This document shows positions 1 through 7,513 of a stretch of DNA of 64,000 nucleotides, one piece after another; positions within the stretch are counted from its first letter, which is position 1; each line of letters opens with the position of its first letter. The position numbers and the translations under genes are program-made. The stretch lies in contig NC_079883.1 of the NCBI RefSeq assembly GCF_029227915.1, positions 9,982,001 to 10,046,000 of the forward strand, read 5' to 3'. The DNA is from Hydractinia symbiolongicarpus. Its lineage: Eukaryota; Cnidaria; Hydrozoa; Anthoathecata; Hydractiniidae. The notes under the pieces were generated by a model that worked only from the letters and a program-made list of their open reading frames with translations, was not told the origin of the DNA and searched no databases.

Positions 1-96
<96 letters not shown>

Positions 97-117
97 GCAT
101 CTTACCAAACAAAAAAC

Positions 118-133
118 GGCTATTTTTATAGCC
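118..133 (+). terminator. Histone 3' stem-loop (H3)
   Basis: GGCTAT-TTTT-ATAGCC is a perfect 6-bp stem with a 4-nt U loop, preceded by AAC and followed by ACACA. This is the metazoan replication-dependent histone mRNA 3' element bound by SLBP. Histone pre-mRNA is normally cut a few bases past the stem with help from U7 snRNP. The downstream 20 nt (to about 155) are AU-rich and resemble the equivalent region of the other histone genes. Confidence 0.95.
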
Positions 134-195
134 ACACATCCATAAAAAATATTACGGCTAGCTTTTTATATCAAACTTTGTCCTGCTTTCTGTTT

Positions 196-231
196 AAATT
201 TTATGCTACATAAAAATTTTATGCTACATAA
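196..231. repeat. 18-bp tandem duplication
   Basis: Two adjacent exact copies of AAATTTTATGCTACATAA in the H3-H1 spacer. Present in all units of both blocks, so it predates the spread of the current unit. Confidence 0.85.
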
Positions 232-409
232 AGTTTGACAATGTTAAAAATATGAAGGGCAAGAAAAGTAAAAGCAAGAAAATAAGAAATTTAAAAACGA
301 AAATACTTAAACTTAGGGAATCTAATCTTAAATTTACTCTTTTTTAACTGTTTAAGTGACTTAAACAAGTTTAACTTTGTACCAAGATAATGTTTTTTTG
401 TAAATGTGT

Positions 410-425
410 GGCTATAAAAATAGCC
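410..425 (-). terminator. Histone 3' stem-loop (H1)
   Basis: Same GGCTAT-TTTT-ATAGCC hairpin on the minus strand, 32 nt after the H1 stop, followed by ACACATTTACAAAAAAACATT. Shows that this H1 is replication-dependent. Confidence 0.94.
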
Positions 426-457
426 GTTTGTTAATGTAATAGCCAGATACACACAAA

Positions 458-1009
458 TTATTTTTTTGCGGTCTTCTTTGCTGCCTTTTTGGGAGTCTTT
501 TTGACCTTCTTTGCTGCAGGTTTTTTAGCAACAGGCTTCTTTGTGGGTTTCTTAGCTGCTGGTTTCTTAGCCGAGGCTTTCTTTGTGGCAGGCTTCTTTG
601 CTGCTTTCTTTGGCGTGCTCTTCTTTGCTGGCTTCTTTTTTGGTGTACTTTTCTTTGCAGTAGGCTTCTTTGCCGTTGGCTTTTTTGCTGCGGCCTTTTT
701 CTTAGGTTTTTCTTTTTTTACCTGACCTAGCTTGAATGATCCAGAAGCACCAGTGCCTTTAGTTTGAATCAAATCGCCTGATGTTACTCCTCGTTTAAGA
801 GCCATTTTCAGATGATGATCTGAGTTTTCAGCAACTTTGTAATTTGCATGAATATATTTTGTAATAGCTTGGCGAGATGAACCACCGCGTTCCTTTAGGG
901 TAGCGATAGCAGCCTTGATCATGTCCACATATTTAGGGTGATCAGCTGTCTTCTTTGCAGCAGGTTTCTTCTTGGGTGCGATTTTCTTTGGAGAAGCTGC
1001 TTCACTCAT
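458..1009 (-). CDS. H1: Linker histone H1, unit L1
   Basis: 183-aa linker histone that binds nucleosomes at the dyad and compacts chromatin. Residues 1-23 are a short basic tail with an SPKK motif at 6-9. Residues 24-95 are the winged-helix globular domain, from HPKYVDMI to the [10 protein letters not shown] wing. Residues 98-183 are a Lys/Ala/Pro tail of repeated AAKKP-like units with TPKK sites, the usual CDK phosphorylation motif. An in-frame ATG nine codons upstream (at 1036) would add MDCCKKTLK. The start at 1009 is preferred because it gives the MSE-type start and sits in AAAAATGAG. Intronless, ends in a histone stem-loop, and has an E2F-like site upstream at 1153-1164. Confidence 0.96.
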   Translation of the reverse strand: MSEAASPKKIAPKKKPAAKKTADHPKYVDMIKAAIATLKERGGSSRQAITKYIHANYKVAENSDHHLKMALKRGVTSGDLIQTKGTGASGSFKLGQVKKEKPKKKAAAKKPTAKKPTAKKSTPKKKPAKKSTPKKAAKKPATKKASAKKPAAKKPTKKPVAKKPAAKKVKKTPKKAAKKTAKK

Positions 1010-1588
1010 TTTTAATGTTTTCTTACAACAATCCAACGATAAACGATGCTTGTTATCACAGTAGAAGTATACTAAACATTACCGTGTAAATGAGATATAA
1101 TTTAAGACGGTGCGAAGTATGCGGACGTAAAAGTACCACTCCCGGGAATTGATTTGGCGCGAAAACAGAAATGTGTGTTTCTGTACATCGTATAATGTCC
1201 GTTTTGGGTGCCGCGACTATGCGAAAGCATGTTAATTTTTATTTGTAGTACGACGCAATAGTCTGCAAGAGAAGCTGCTGGAGTTTGAGGTCTTCAGCAT
1301 TACATCTAGTCTGTTAATTTGGGCTTCTTCCGCGCTCGTGTTAGGATTTTCATAAAGCGTTCTTTGGTTTGCGTTGCGTATGTCGGCCTACATCATCGAC
1401 ACGGCCTGTTTCCGGCTATTAGGAGCAATTCATATATTGGGCACTGCGTTTCGACTTTTTTATTAGACCACAGTAAAAAAATTCACTCACAGAAGTCCCT
1501 TTCTTTCATGGCTACAAACACGAAGAATTCTGTCGTAAGTAAAACGAATGCGCAAGCCAAAATGACGATGGGGCGAAGTCATAAACAT
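1010..1588. other. H1 upstream region / H1-tRNA spacer
   Basis: 579 bp between H1 and tRNA-Arg that must contain the H1 promoter. Visible elements are an E2F-like site (1153-1164), an inverted repeat ACAGAAA/TTTCTGT with a 6-nt loop (1165-1184) and a small hairpin ATGC-GAAA-GCAT near 1215-1232. It looks less AT-rich than the histone 3' spacers. The 1240-1588 part has no element I can name; open frames crossing it run through the tRNA and are not credible genes. Confidence 0.7.
1153..1164. promoter_or_regulatory. E2F-like site upstream of H1
   Basis: TTTGGCGCGAAA matches the classical E2F/DP consensus TTTSGCGC(S)AAA, 144 bp upstream of the H1 start. A related TTTGGCGCG lies upstream of H3. 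Both would fit S-phase transcription. Present in all units. Confidence 0.6.
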
Positions 1589-1661
1589 GGCCCTGTGGCC
1601 CAATGGATAAGGCATCTGACTACGAATCAGGGGATTCCAGGTTCGACTCCTGGCAGGGTCG
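1589..1661 (+). tRNA. tRNA-Arg(ACG): tRNA-Arg (anticodon ACG), unit L1
   Basis: 73 nt with a full cloverleaf. The 7-bp acceptor stem pairs GGCCCTG with CAGGGTC (one G-U), discriminator base G. The anticodon arm has loop CTACGAA with anticodon ACG at 1622-1624, read as Arg CGN after A34-to-I editing. The T arm is CCAGG-TTCGACT-CCTGG. Box A (TGGCCCAATGG) and box B (GGTTCGACTCC) match Pol III consensus. CCA is not encoded, as usual in eukaryotes. No run of four or more T follows for about 200 bp, which is unusual for a Pol III gene. Confidence 0.95.
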
Positions 1662-1983
1662 CACTGTCGCATTTCGGCTGCATGGTCTACTGTGTAACGC
1701 GCGCGCACGTTCTGGCGTAATGCGTTGATAAACGGAATGTACGCAGACATATTGGAAAGTAATATCACGCACTTAGTATCGTCGCCTTTGTTAGCATTCA
1801 TGTAAGTTACCATCCACTCGCTACAGTCGCTCTCCATCCTACGGCTAAATCAACAGCCGTGATTTTTACTATGTCGCCGTCCATCCGTACGCGGTGACAG
1901 TTGTAAGCTTTACAGTAACGTGACATGCTCCACAAGCAGTTACGGTGTGTGGACGATGCCTATCATGGCAACGCTTGTTCTTT
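1662..1983. other. tRNA-U2 spacer with terminal hairpin and T run
   Basis: 322 bp. The first T run of at least four bases downstream of the tRNA is TTTTT at 1863-1867. A perfect hairpin (ACGGCT, 8-nt loop, AGCCGT) at 1841-1860 lies directly before it. This could end a tRNA read-through transcript or a separate small RNA. The last 55 bp hold the U2 PSE-like motif. No protein gene is supported. Confidence 0.6.
1930..1943 (+). promoter_or_regulatory. PSE-like element of U2
   Basis: CCACAAGCAGTTAC lies 54 bp upstream of the U2 start. The U1 gene has CCACAAGCATTAAC 57 bp upstream, matching 12 of 14 bases. Shared sequence at this spacing is what a proximal sequence element for SNAPc would look like. 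Confidence 0.65.
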
Positions 1984-2169
1984 ATCGCTTCTCGGCCTAA
2001 TGGCTAAGATCAAGTGTAGTATCTGTTCTTATCAGTTTAATATCTGGTAGGCCATTCTCTGAATGGTCAGTATATTAATCTGATTTTTGGCCTTGGGTCA
2101 TGGAGGTGGATTCATTCACGCCGTGACCACGGGTTGCCTTGGTGTTGCACTATTACCGATGGCGGCCCA
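1984..2169 (+). ncRNA. U2: U2 spliceosomal snRNA, unit L1
   Basis: About 186 nt. Starts ATCGCTTCTCGGCC as in other animal U2 RNAs. Contains the branch-point recognition segment GTGTAGTATCTG, the conserved TTCTTATCAGTTTAATATC stretch, stem IIa (GGCCATTC/GAATGGTC) and an Sm site ATTTTTGG. U2 base-pairs with the intron branch site and with U6 in the spliceosome. The 3' end at GGCCCA is estimated by comparison with other U2 RNAs. The loop IV region (TGTTGCACTATT) differs from the usual vertebrate ATTGCAGTACC. A 3'-box-like GCAATAAAAGAATAATAG follows at 2175-2192. Confidence 0.95.
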
Positions 2170-2174
2170 CATAA

Positions 2175-2192
2175 GCAATAAAAGAATAATAG
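2175..2192 (+). terminator. 3'-box-like element after U2
   Basis: AAAAGAATAATAG about 6 nt past the U2 end resembles the snRNA 3' box (GTTTN0-3AAARNNAGA) used by the Integrator complex. A similar AAAATGAATGAG follows U1. Confidence 0.45.
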
Positions 2193-2303
2193 CAGTCCTC
2201 TTTCCGACGGCACTCTGCATAGTCTACGGCGGGAACAAAACGCGTACACTGGGGGAGAATACAGCCTATGCCCCGCGACACGGCAGTTTATAACACACTC
2301 AAG

Positions 2304-2317
2304 CCACAAGCATTAAC
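2304..2317 (+). promoter_or_regulatory. PSE-like element of U1
   Basis: CCACAAGCATTAAC, 57 bp upstream of the U1 start; counterpart of the U2 element at 1930-1943. Confidence 0.65.
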
Positions 2318-2360
2318 AAACTTTGAAGGGTACCCTCATGCTACGGTGCAGTTCCAACTC

Positions 2361-2525
2361 ATACTTACCTGACGGGGAAGTAAAGACTGATCAATGAGGG
2401 TTTTCTTCCAGAGTGAGGCTCTTGCATTGCACTACGCTTGGGCTGACCTCTGCGATTACTGCAAACGTCAGTAACTCGACCGTACAATTTCTGGTAGTGG
2501 GGGCCTGCGTCCGCGCTCGCCCCCT
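2361..2525 (+). ncRNA. U1: U1 spliceosomal snRNA, unit L1
   Basis: About 165 nt (human U1 is 164). Starts ATACTTACCTG, the segment that pairs with 5' splice sites. Stem-loop II has ATTGCACTAC, close to the U1A-binding ATTGCACTCC. The Sm site is AATTTCTGG, followed by the GGTAGTGGGGG...TGCG...CGC...CCCC 3' stem-loop. The 10-nt loop I reads GATCAATGAG, which departs at two bases from the U1-70K-binding consensus GATCANGAAG. U1 defines introns and is also abundant enough to need multiple copies. Confidence 0.95.
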
Positions 2526-2852
2526 CCTTAAGTCAAAATGAATGAGCTTAGAAAAGTTGCGCGGCCAAATGTCGGTGGTGACTTAAACGCTAAGGTAAAA
2601 CCTCGCTTGGCTGTTACGAAACGTGATTGCGATATAAGTCCTCGGAAGGCGGCGGAATTTTATTTTATTTGCCATTCCGTCAGGGTTATTGGATGATCGG
2701 CAATAGATCGAGTTTGTATGCATTTGAAAGCTCTTTTTTCTCGTACTATCACCTGAAAATGTCGTAGGAAAATGTCATAGGAAACACTTTCAACAACCGC
2801 CACGTTCCTTAATTGTTATAACAAGAAATATATCACAGCAAATGAAAATGAA
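2526..2852. other. U1-5S convergent spacer
   Basis: 327 bp between the 3' ends of U1 and 5S. Apart from the U1 3' box and the T-rich 5S terminator (minus strand TTTTCATTTTC, 2844-2854) it holds an imperfect tandem pair AAATGTCGTAGGAA/AAATGTCATAGGAA near 2757-2785. No gene recognised. Confidence 0.7.
2532..2546 (+). terminator. 3'-box-like element after U1
   Basis: GTCAAAATGAATGAG starts 7 nt past the U1 end and resembles the snRNA 3' box. Confidence 0.45.
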
Positions 2853-2972
2853 AAGCCTACGACACCGGGAGTTCCCAGGCGGTCCCCCATCCAAGTACTA
2901 TCCCGGCCCGACGATGCTTAACTTCCGTGATCAGACGAGAACGGGTGTGTTCATCGTGGTATGGCCGTAGAC
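2853..2972 (-). rRNA. 5S rRNA: 5S ribosomal RNA, unit L1
   Basis: About 120 nt, starting GTCTACGGCCATACCACGATG and ending GTCGTAGGCTT. Helix I closes (GTCTACGGC with GTCGTAGGC). The internal promoter is present: box A near AAGTTAAGCATC and box C near GGATGGGGGACCGCCTGG, the TFIIIA-binding parts. A T4 run followed by CATTTTC at the 3' end serves as Pol III terminator. The RNA is a component of the large ribosomal subunit. Confidence 0.97.
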
Positions 2973-3131
2973 ATTAGTAGGTGCAAATACGTGCAATTTA
3001 TTTTGACGTTGTGATCAAATTTTTTTATTTAATTTCTTTGAGTTACTTAGGACAAGGCGTATGCATGGATTATCTATTAGACTTTAAGGTTATAGTTTTG
3101 TGAAAAAAACAATGTTTTTTTAAAGATGTGT

Positions 3132-3147
3132 GGCTATAAAAATAGCC
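3132..3147 (-). terminator. Histone 3' stem-loop (H2A)
   Basis: GGCTAT-TTTT-ATAGCC on the minus strand, 22 nt after the H2A stop, followed by ACACATCTTTAAAAAAACATT, a stretch identical after H2B. Confidence 0.95.
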
Positions 3148-3169
3148 GTTGTTTTCTGAGTGTAGCGGT

Positions 3170-3550
3170 TTACTTCTTCTGTCCTTTGTCGTTCTTCTTT
3201 GGGAGTAAGACAGCTTGAATGTTTGGCAAAACACCACCAGCTGCAATGGTTACACCGCTCAAAAGTTTGTTTAATTCTTCATCATTACGAACAGCCAATT
3301 GTAAATGTCTTGGAATAATCCTAGCTTTTTTGTTGTCTCTTGCTGCGTTACCAGCCAACTCCAATATCTCAGCAGATAAATATTCCAAGACGGCTGCTAA
3401 GTAAACTGGTGCTCCAGATCCAATTCGGTTAGCATAGTGCCCTCTACGAAGGAATCTATGCACTCTACCGACTGGAAATTGAAGTCCAGCTCTTGAGGAT
3501 CTTGTCTTGGCTTTAGCCTTAGCTTTTCCACCTTTTCCACGTCCAGACAT
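3170..3550 (-). CDS. H2A: Histone H2A, unit L1
   Basis: 126-aa core histone, partner of H2B in the nucleosome. The basic tail [14 protein letters not shown] (2-15) is followed by the histone fold (about 18-98), including [22 protein letters not shown], the docking segment [13 protein letters not shown] and a short tail NDKGQKK. Acidic-patch residues are present ([10 protein letters not shown] and NDEE). The L1-loop region reads [14 protein letters not shown], where most animals have RKGNYAERVGAGAP, and position 76 is Ala where Thr is common. There is no C-terminal SQ(E/D) motif, so it is not H2A.X. Divergent from H2B across a 284-bp shared promoter. Confidence 0.97.
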   Translation of the reverse strand: MSGRGKGGKAKAKAKTRSSRAGLQFPVGRVHRFLRRGHYANRIGSGAPVYLAAVLEYLSAEILELAGNAARDNKKARIIPRHLQLAVRNDEELNKLLSGVTIAAGGVLPNIQAVLLPKKNDKGQKK

Positions 3551-3834
3551 AACTGCGATTTGATTTGTAAGTTAATACAAAAACGTACGAATATTTAACG
3601 TAAGTGTTAACGAAATAAACTTTACTCGTTTTTTCATCATAAAAATAGGATCGAAATCATGTTTTTTTAACCAATCATAATTAAGTATTAAACAAAAGAT
3701 TTTTTTTTTAACCAATTAAATTGCGTATCGGCGTTTTCGGATCGAATTCGATCCGATTTTTTTACTTATAAACAAAAAGTTTTGACTTGCAGTTTAATGC
3801 TTATTTACAAGTTAAGTAGCAAAAATTTTTAACC
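3551..3834. promoter_or_regulatory. Bidirectional H2A/H2B promoter
   Basis: 284 bp between divergent starts. Contains CCAAT boxes at 3671-3675 and 3712-3716, a 20-bp perfect palindrome at 3737-3756, an extra copy of its half-site GGATCGAA at 3648-3655, and a TATA-like TTATAAAC at 3766-3773, 62 bp from the H2B ATG. Several long T/A runs. Conserved in all units. Confidence 0.75.
3737..3756. promoter_or_regulatory. 20-bp palindrome in the H2A/H2B promoter
   Basis: TCGGATCGAATTCGATCCGA is its own reverse complement. It lies 79 bp from the H2B ATG and just upstream of a TATA-like box. Probably a dimeric factor site; the factor is unknown to me. Confidence 0.6.
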
Positions 3835-4239
3835 ATGTCTGACGCAGCAGCTAAAGGAGGAAAACAGGCACCTAAAGTAGCCAAGAAAGGTGAAAAAAGA
3901 GCCGGCAAAAAAGGAGGAAAGATTGGTGGAACTGGTGAAAAGAAACGCAAGAGAAAGAGAAAGGAAAGTTATGCTATTTACATCTACAATGTTTTGAAAC
4001 AAGTTCACCCAGATGTCGGAGTTTCAAGCAAAGCTATGAGCATCATGAACTCATTTGTCAACGACATCTTTGAGCGCATTGCTTCCGAAGCTTCGCGTTT
4101 GGCTCTTCAAAACAAAAAGTCGACCATCTCTTCTCGTGAAATTCAAACCGCAGTACGTCTTCTCTTGCCTGGAGAACTTGCAAAACACGCAGTCAGTGAA
4201 GGAACAAAAGCCGTCACAAAATACACAAGCAGCAAGTAA
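3835..4239 (+). CDS. H2B: Histone H2B, unit L1
   Basis: 134-aa core histone. The long Lys/Gly-rich tail (1-43, with [15 protein letters not shown] at its end) is followed by the histone fold (about 44-110), with [18 protein letters not shown] and the C-terminal helix [24 protein letters not shown]. The Lys in AVTKYTSSK corresponds to the ubiquitinated Lys120 of human H2B. The N tail is a few residues longer than in vertebrate H2B. The ATG is in AACCATG context. Shares its promoter with H2A and converges on H4. Confidence 0.97.
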   Translation: MSDAAAKGGKQAPKVAKKGEKRAGKKGGKIGGTGEKKRKRKRKESYAIYIYNVLKQVHPDVGVSSKAMSIMNSFVNDIFERIASEASRLALQNKKSTISSREIQTAVRLLLPGELAKHAVSEGTKAVTKYTSSK

Positions 4240-4262
4240 ACCAACGTCTACCAAACACAAAC

Positions 4263-4278
4263 GGTCTTTTTTAAGACC
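4263..4278 (+). terminator. Histone 3' stem-loop (H2B, variant stem)
   Basis: GGTCTT-TTTT-AAGACC. The stem sequence differs from the other four genes at four pairs but stays fully paired, so the change is compensatory. Followed by ACACATCTTTAAAAAAACATT exactly as after H2A. Confidence 0.95.
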
Positions 4279-4659
4279 ACACATCTTTAAAAAAACATTT
4301 ACTTGGCGTCACTACAAGTTAACCGAAGTTAATAAAACTTCTAAATAATGTGCTTAAGAACACTAGCCTACATTTAAAATACTTCCCCATGTGTGTGTGG
4401 ATTAGCTTCACTTTTCATACGTATTATTAGCTGTACTTGCAGAAAAGACAAGTACATTGATCCATGTTATTGCTTACATTTAACTTAACCCAGCTTTTCA
4501 CGGAAACACTCCCAGGCAAATTAACCCTACAAAGTATTTCTAAATTTTTTTTGTGTCATATATGACATAGTATCGTATAGCAATAAATGTAACTGTGACA
4601 AGACTTTACACATTGTGTAATTTGGAAGCGTGCACAAAGTAATGTTTTAAAAGATTTGT

Positions 4660-4675
4660 GGCTATAAAAATAGCC
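4660..4675 (-). terminator. Histone 3' stem-loop (H4)
   Basis: GGCTAT-TTTT-ATAGCC on the minus strand, 24 nt after the H4 stop, followed by ACAAATCTTTTAAAACATT. Confidence 0.95.
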
Positions 4676-4699
4676 GTTTTTGTTGAGCAATGACAACGC

Positions 4700-5056
<357 letters not shown>

Positions 5057-5145
5057 TTAACAGAATTCAGACAGCTTTAAAAAGAGGCCATAAAATTACC
5101 TACTGCTCGTGGAAACACCCTAATTAACCAATAGAGTTGCGTCAT

Positions 5146-5170
5146 TACAAAATGTTCCGAACATTTTGTA
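5146..5170. promoter_or_regulatory. 25-bp inverted repeat in the H4/H3 promoter
   Basis: Two perfect 12-bp arms (TACAAAATGTTC and its complement GAACATTTTGTA) around one central base. About 14 bp from a CCAAT box. Likely a dimer-binding site or a cruciform-prone element; identity unknown. Confidence 0.6.
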
Positions 5171-5475
5171 CATTTTTTTAAGTAAAACTGTAGTTTTTTT
5201 AAAAATTCGTGGTCTTAATGTTTCAGTAAGGCAATAAATTTGGCATCGTTGGAATTCGCCAAACCTTCTGCTACTTACTAAAAAAAAAAAAAGTCAAAAG
5301 CTTTTGTGTATCAGAAGATACAGCCGTTTTCCCGTAGCCAAAAAACACAGATTTTATAAAAATGTTAAAGTAATGAGCGTAATGTCATTATGCAGCCAAT
5401 CAGAAATTACTTTCTTAGCACCAATCAAATGGTTTGTTTTGAACCTTAGCTGTCAATCAATATGAGAAATAAAAC

Positions 5476-5484
5476 TTTGGCGCG
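5476..5484. promoter_or_regulatory. E2F-like site upstream of H3
   Basis: TTTGGCGCG, 54 bp from the H3 ATG, same core as the H1 upstream site. Confidence 0.5.
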
Positions 5485-5534
5485 ATAGTGCATTTTAGAC
5501 CGTCTTGTGTATCCGTACTACATCGACTTCTTAA

Positions 5535-5948
<414 letters not shown>

Positions 5949-6309
5949 GCATCTTACCAAACAAAAAACGGCTATTTTTATAGCCACACATCCATAAAAA
6001 ATATTACGGCTAGCTTTTTATATCAAACTTTGTCCTGCTTTCTGTTTAAATTTTATGCTACATAAAAATTTTATGCTACATAAAGTTTGACAATGTTAAA
6101 AATATGAAGGGCAAGAAAAGTAAAAGCAAGAAAATAAGAAATTTAAAAACGAAAATACTTAAACTTAGGGAATCTAATCTTAAATTTACTCTTTTTTAAC
6201 TGTTTAAGTGACTTAAACAAGTTTAACTTTGTACCAAGATAATGTTTTTTTGTAAATGTGTGGCTATAAAAATAGCCGTTTGTTAATGTAATAGCCAGAT
6301 ACACACAAA

Positions 6310-6861
6310 TTATTTTTTTGCGGTCTTCTTTGCTGCCTTTTTGGGAGTCTTTTTGACCTTCTTTGCTGCAGGTTTTTTAGCAACAGGCTTCTTTGTGGGT
6401 TTCTTAGCTGCTGGTTTCTTAGCCGAGGCTTTCTTTGTGGCAGGCTTCTTTGCTGCTTTCTTTGGCGTGCTCTTCTTTGCTGGCTTCTTTTTTGGTGTAC
6501 TTTTCTTTGCAGTAGGCTTCTTTGCCGTTGGCTTTTTTGCTGCGGCCTTTTTCTTAGGTTTTTCTTTTTTTACCTGACCTAGCTTGAATGATCCAGAAGC
6601 ACCAGTGCCTTTAGTTTGAATCAAATCGCCTGATGTTACTCCTCGTTTAAGAGCCATTTTCAGATGATGATCTGAGTTTTCAGCAACTTTGTAATTTGCA
6701 TGAATATATTTTGTAATAGCTTGGCGAGATGAACCACCGCGTTCCTTTAGGGTAGCGATAGCAGCCTTGATCATGTCCACATATTTAGGGTGATCAGCTG
6801 TCTTCTTTGCAGCAGGTTTCTTCTTGGGTGCGATTTTCTTTGGAGAAGCTGCTTCACTCAT
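6310..6861 (-). CDS. H1: Linker histone H1, unit L2
   Basis: 183 aa, same protein as L1. Stem-loop at 6262-6277. Confidence 0.96.
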   Translation of the reverse strand: MSEAASPKKIAPKKKPAAKKTADHPKYVDMIKAAIATLKERGGSSRQAITKYIHANYKVAENSDHHLKMALKRGVTSGDLIQTKGTGASGSFKLGQVKKEKPKKKAAAKKPTAKKPTAKKSTPKKKPAKKSTPKKAAKKPATKKASAKKPAAKKPTKKPVAKKPAAKKVKKTPKKAAKKTAKK

Positions 6862-7440
6862 TTTTAATGTTTTCTTACAACAATCCAACGATAAACGATG
6901 CTTGTTATCACAGTAGAAGTATACTAAACATTACCGTGTAAATGAGATATAATTTAAGACGGTGCGAAGTATGCGGACGTAAAAGTATCACTCCCGGGAA
7001 TTGATTTGGCGCGAAAACAGAAATGTGTGTTTCTGTACATCGTATAATGTCCGTTTTGGGTGCCGCGACTATGCGAAAGCATGTTAATTTTTATTTGTAG
7101 TACGACGCAATAGTCTGCAAGAGAAGCTGCTGGAGTTTGAGGTCTTCAGCATTACATCTAGTCTGTTAATTTGGGCTTCTTCCGCGCTCGTGTTAGGATT
7201 TTCATAAAGCGTTCTTTGGTTTGCGTTGCGTATGTCGGCCTACATCATCGACACGGCCTGTTTCCGGCTATTAGGAGCAATTCATATATTGGGCACTGCG
7301 TTTCGACTTTTTTATTAGACCACAGTAAAAAAATTCACTCACAGAAGTCCCTTTCTTTCATGGCTACAAACACGAAGAATTCTGTCGTAAGTAAAACGAA
7401 TGCGCAAGCCAAAATGACGATGGGGCGAAGTCATAAGCAT

Positions 7441-7513
7441 GGCCCTGTGGCCCAATGGATAAGGCATCTGACTACGAATCAGGGGATTCCAGGTTCGACT
7501 CCTGGCAGGGTCG
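7441..7513 (+). tRNA. tRNA-Arg(ACG): tRNA-Arg (ACG), unit L2
   Basis: Same 73-nt sequence as L1. The flanking base five before the gene is G here and in all later left units, A in L1. Confidence 0.95.

Larger units (their letters stand above)
97..457. other. H3-H1 convergent 3' spacer
   Basis: A 361-bp spacer between two converging genes. It holds the H3 stem-loop (118-133), the H1 stem-loop (410-425, minus strand), an AT-rich stretch and an exact 18-bp tandem duplication at 196-231 around TTTTATGCTACATAA. No gene seen. The same spacer recurs in every unit. Confidence 0.85.
4240..4699. other. H2B-H4 convergent 3' spacer
   Basis: 460 bp. Holds the H2B stem-loop (4263-4278), the H4 stem-loop (4660-4675, minus), a short GT/CA run near 4388-4401 that varies by one dinucleotide between unit types, a T run near 4545-4552 and a 14-bp palindrome TGTCATATATGACA at 4554-4567. 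No gene recognised. Confidence 0.8.

Noticed and set aside
489-725. 78-aa Phe/Ala/Gly-rich frame antisense to the H1 tail
   Set aside because: Mirror image of the Lys/Ala/Pro repeats of H1; no independent evidence.
1010-1036. Nine-residue N-terminal extension of H1 (MDCCKKTLK)
   Set aside because: The downstream ATG gives a typical H1 start and better context; the extension has no counterpart I know in H1 proteins.
1319-1837. Overlapping open frames of 133 aa (+) and 116 aa (-) upstream of and across the tRNA, in every unit
   Set aside because: Both run through the tRNA gene, overlap each other on opposite strands, show no recognisable domain, and their repetition only reflects unit duplication.
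1101-1983. Search by eye for U4, U5, U6 or U7 in the H1-U2 interval
   Set aside because: No diagnostic segments (U6 ACAGAGA, U5 loop, U7 Sm site AATTTGTCTAG) seen.
2087-2309. Short frames of 65-68 aa over the U2 3' half and the U2-U1 spacer
   Set aside because: They overlap the U2 gene and its flanks and have no protein features.
4498-4560. ACGGAAACACTCCC near a T run, considered as a spliced-leader RNA gene
   Set aside because: No convincing splice donor, Sm site and 3' hairpin in the right order.
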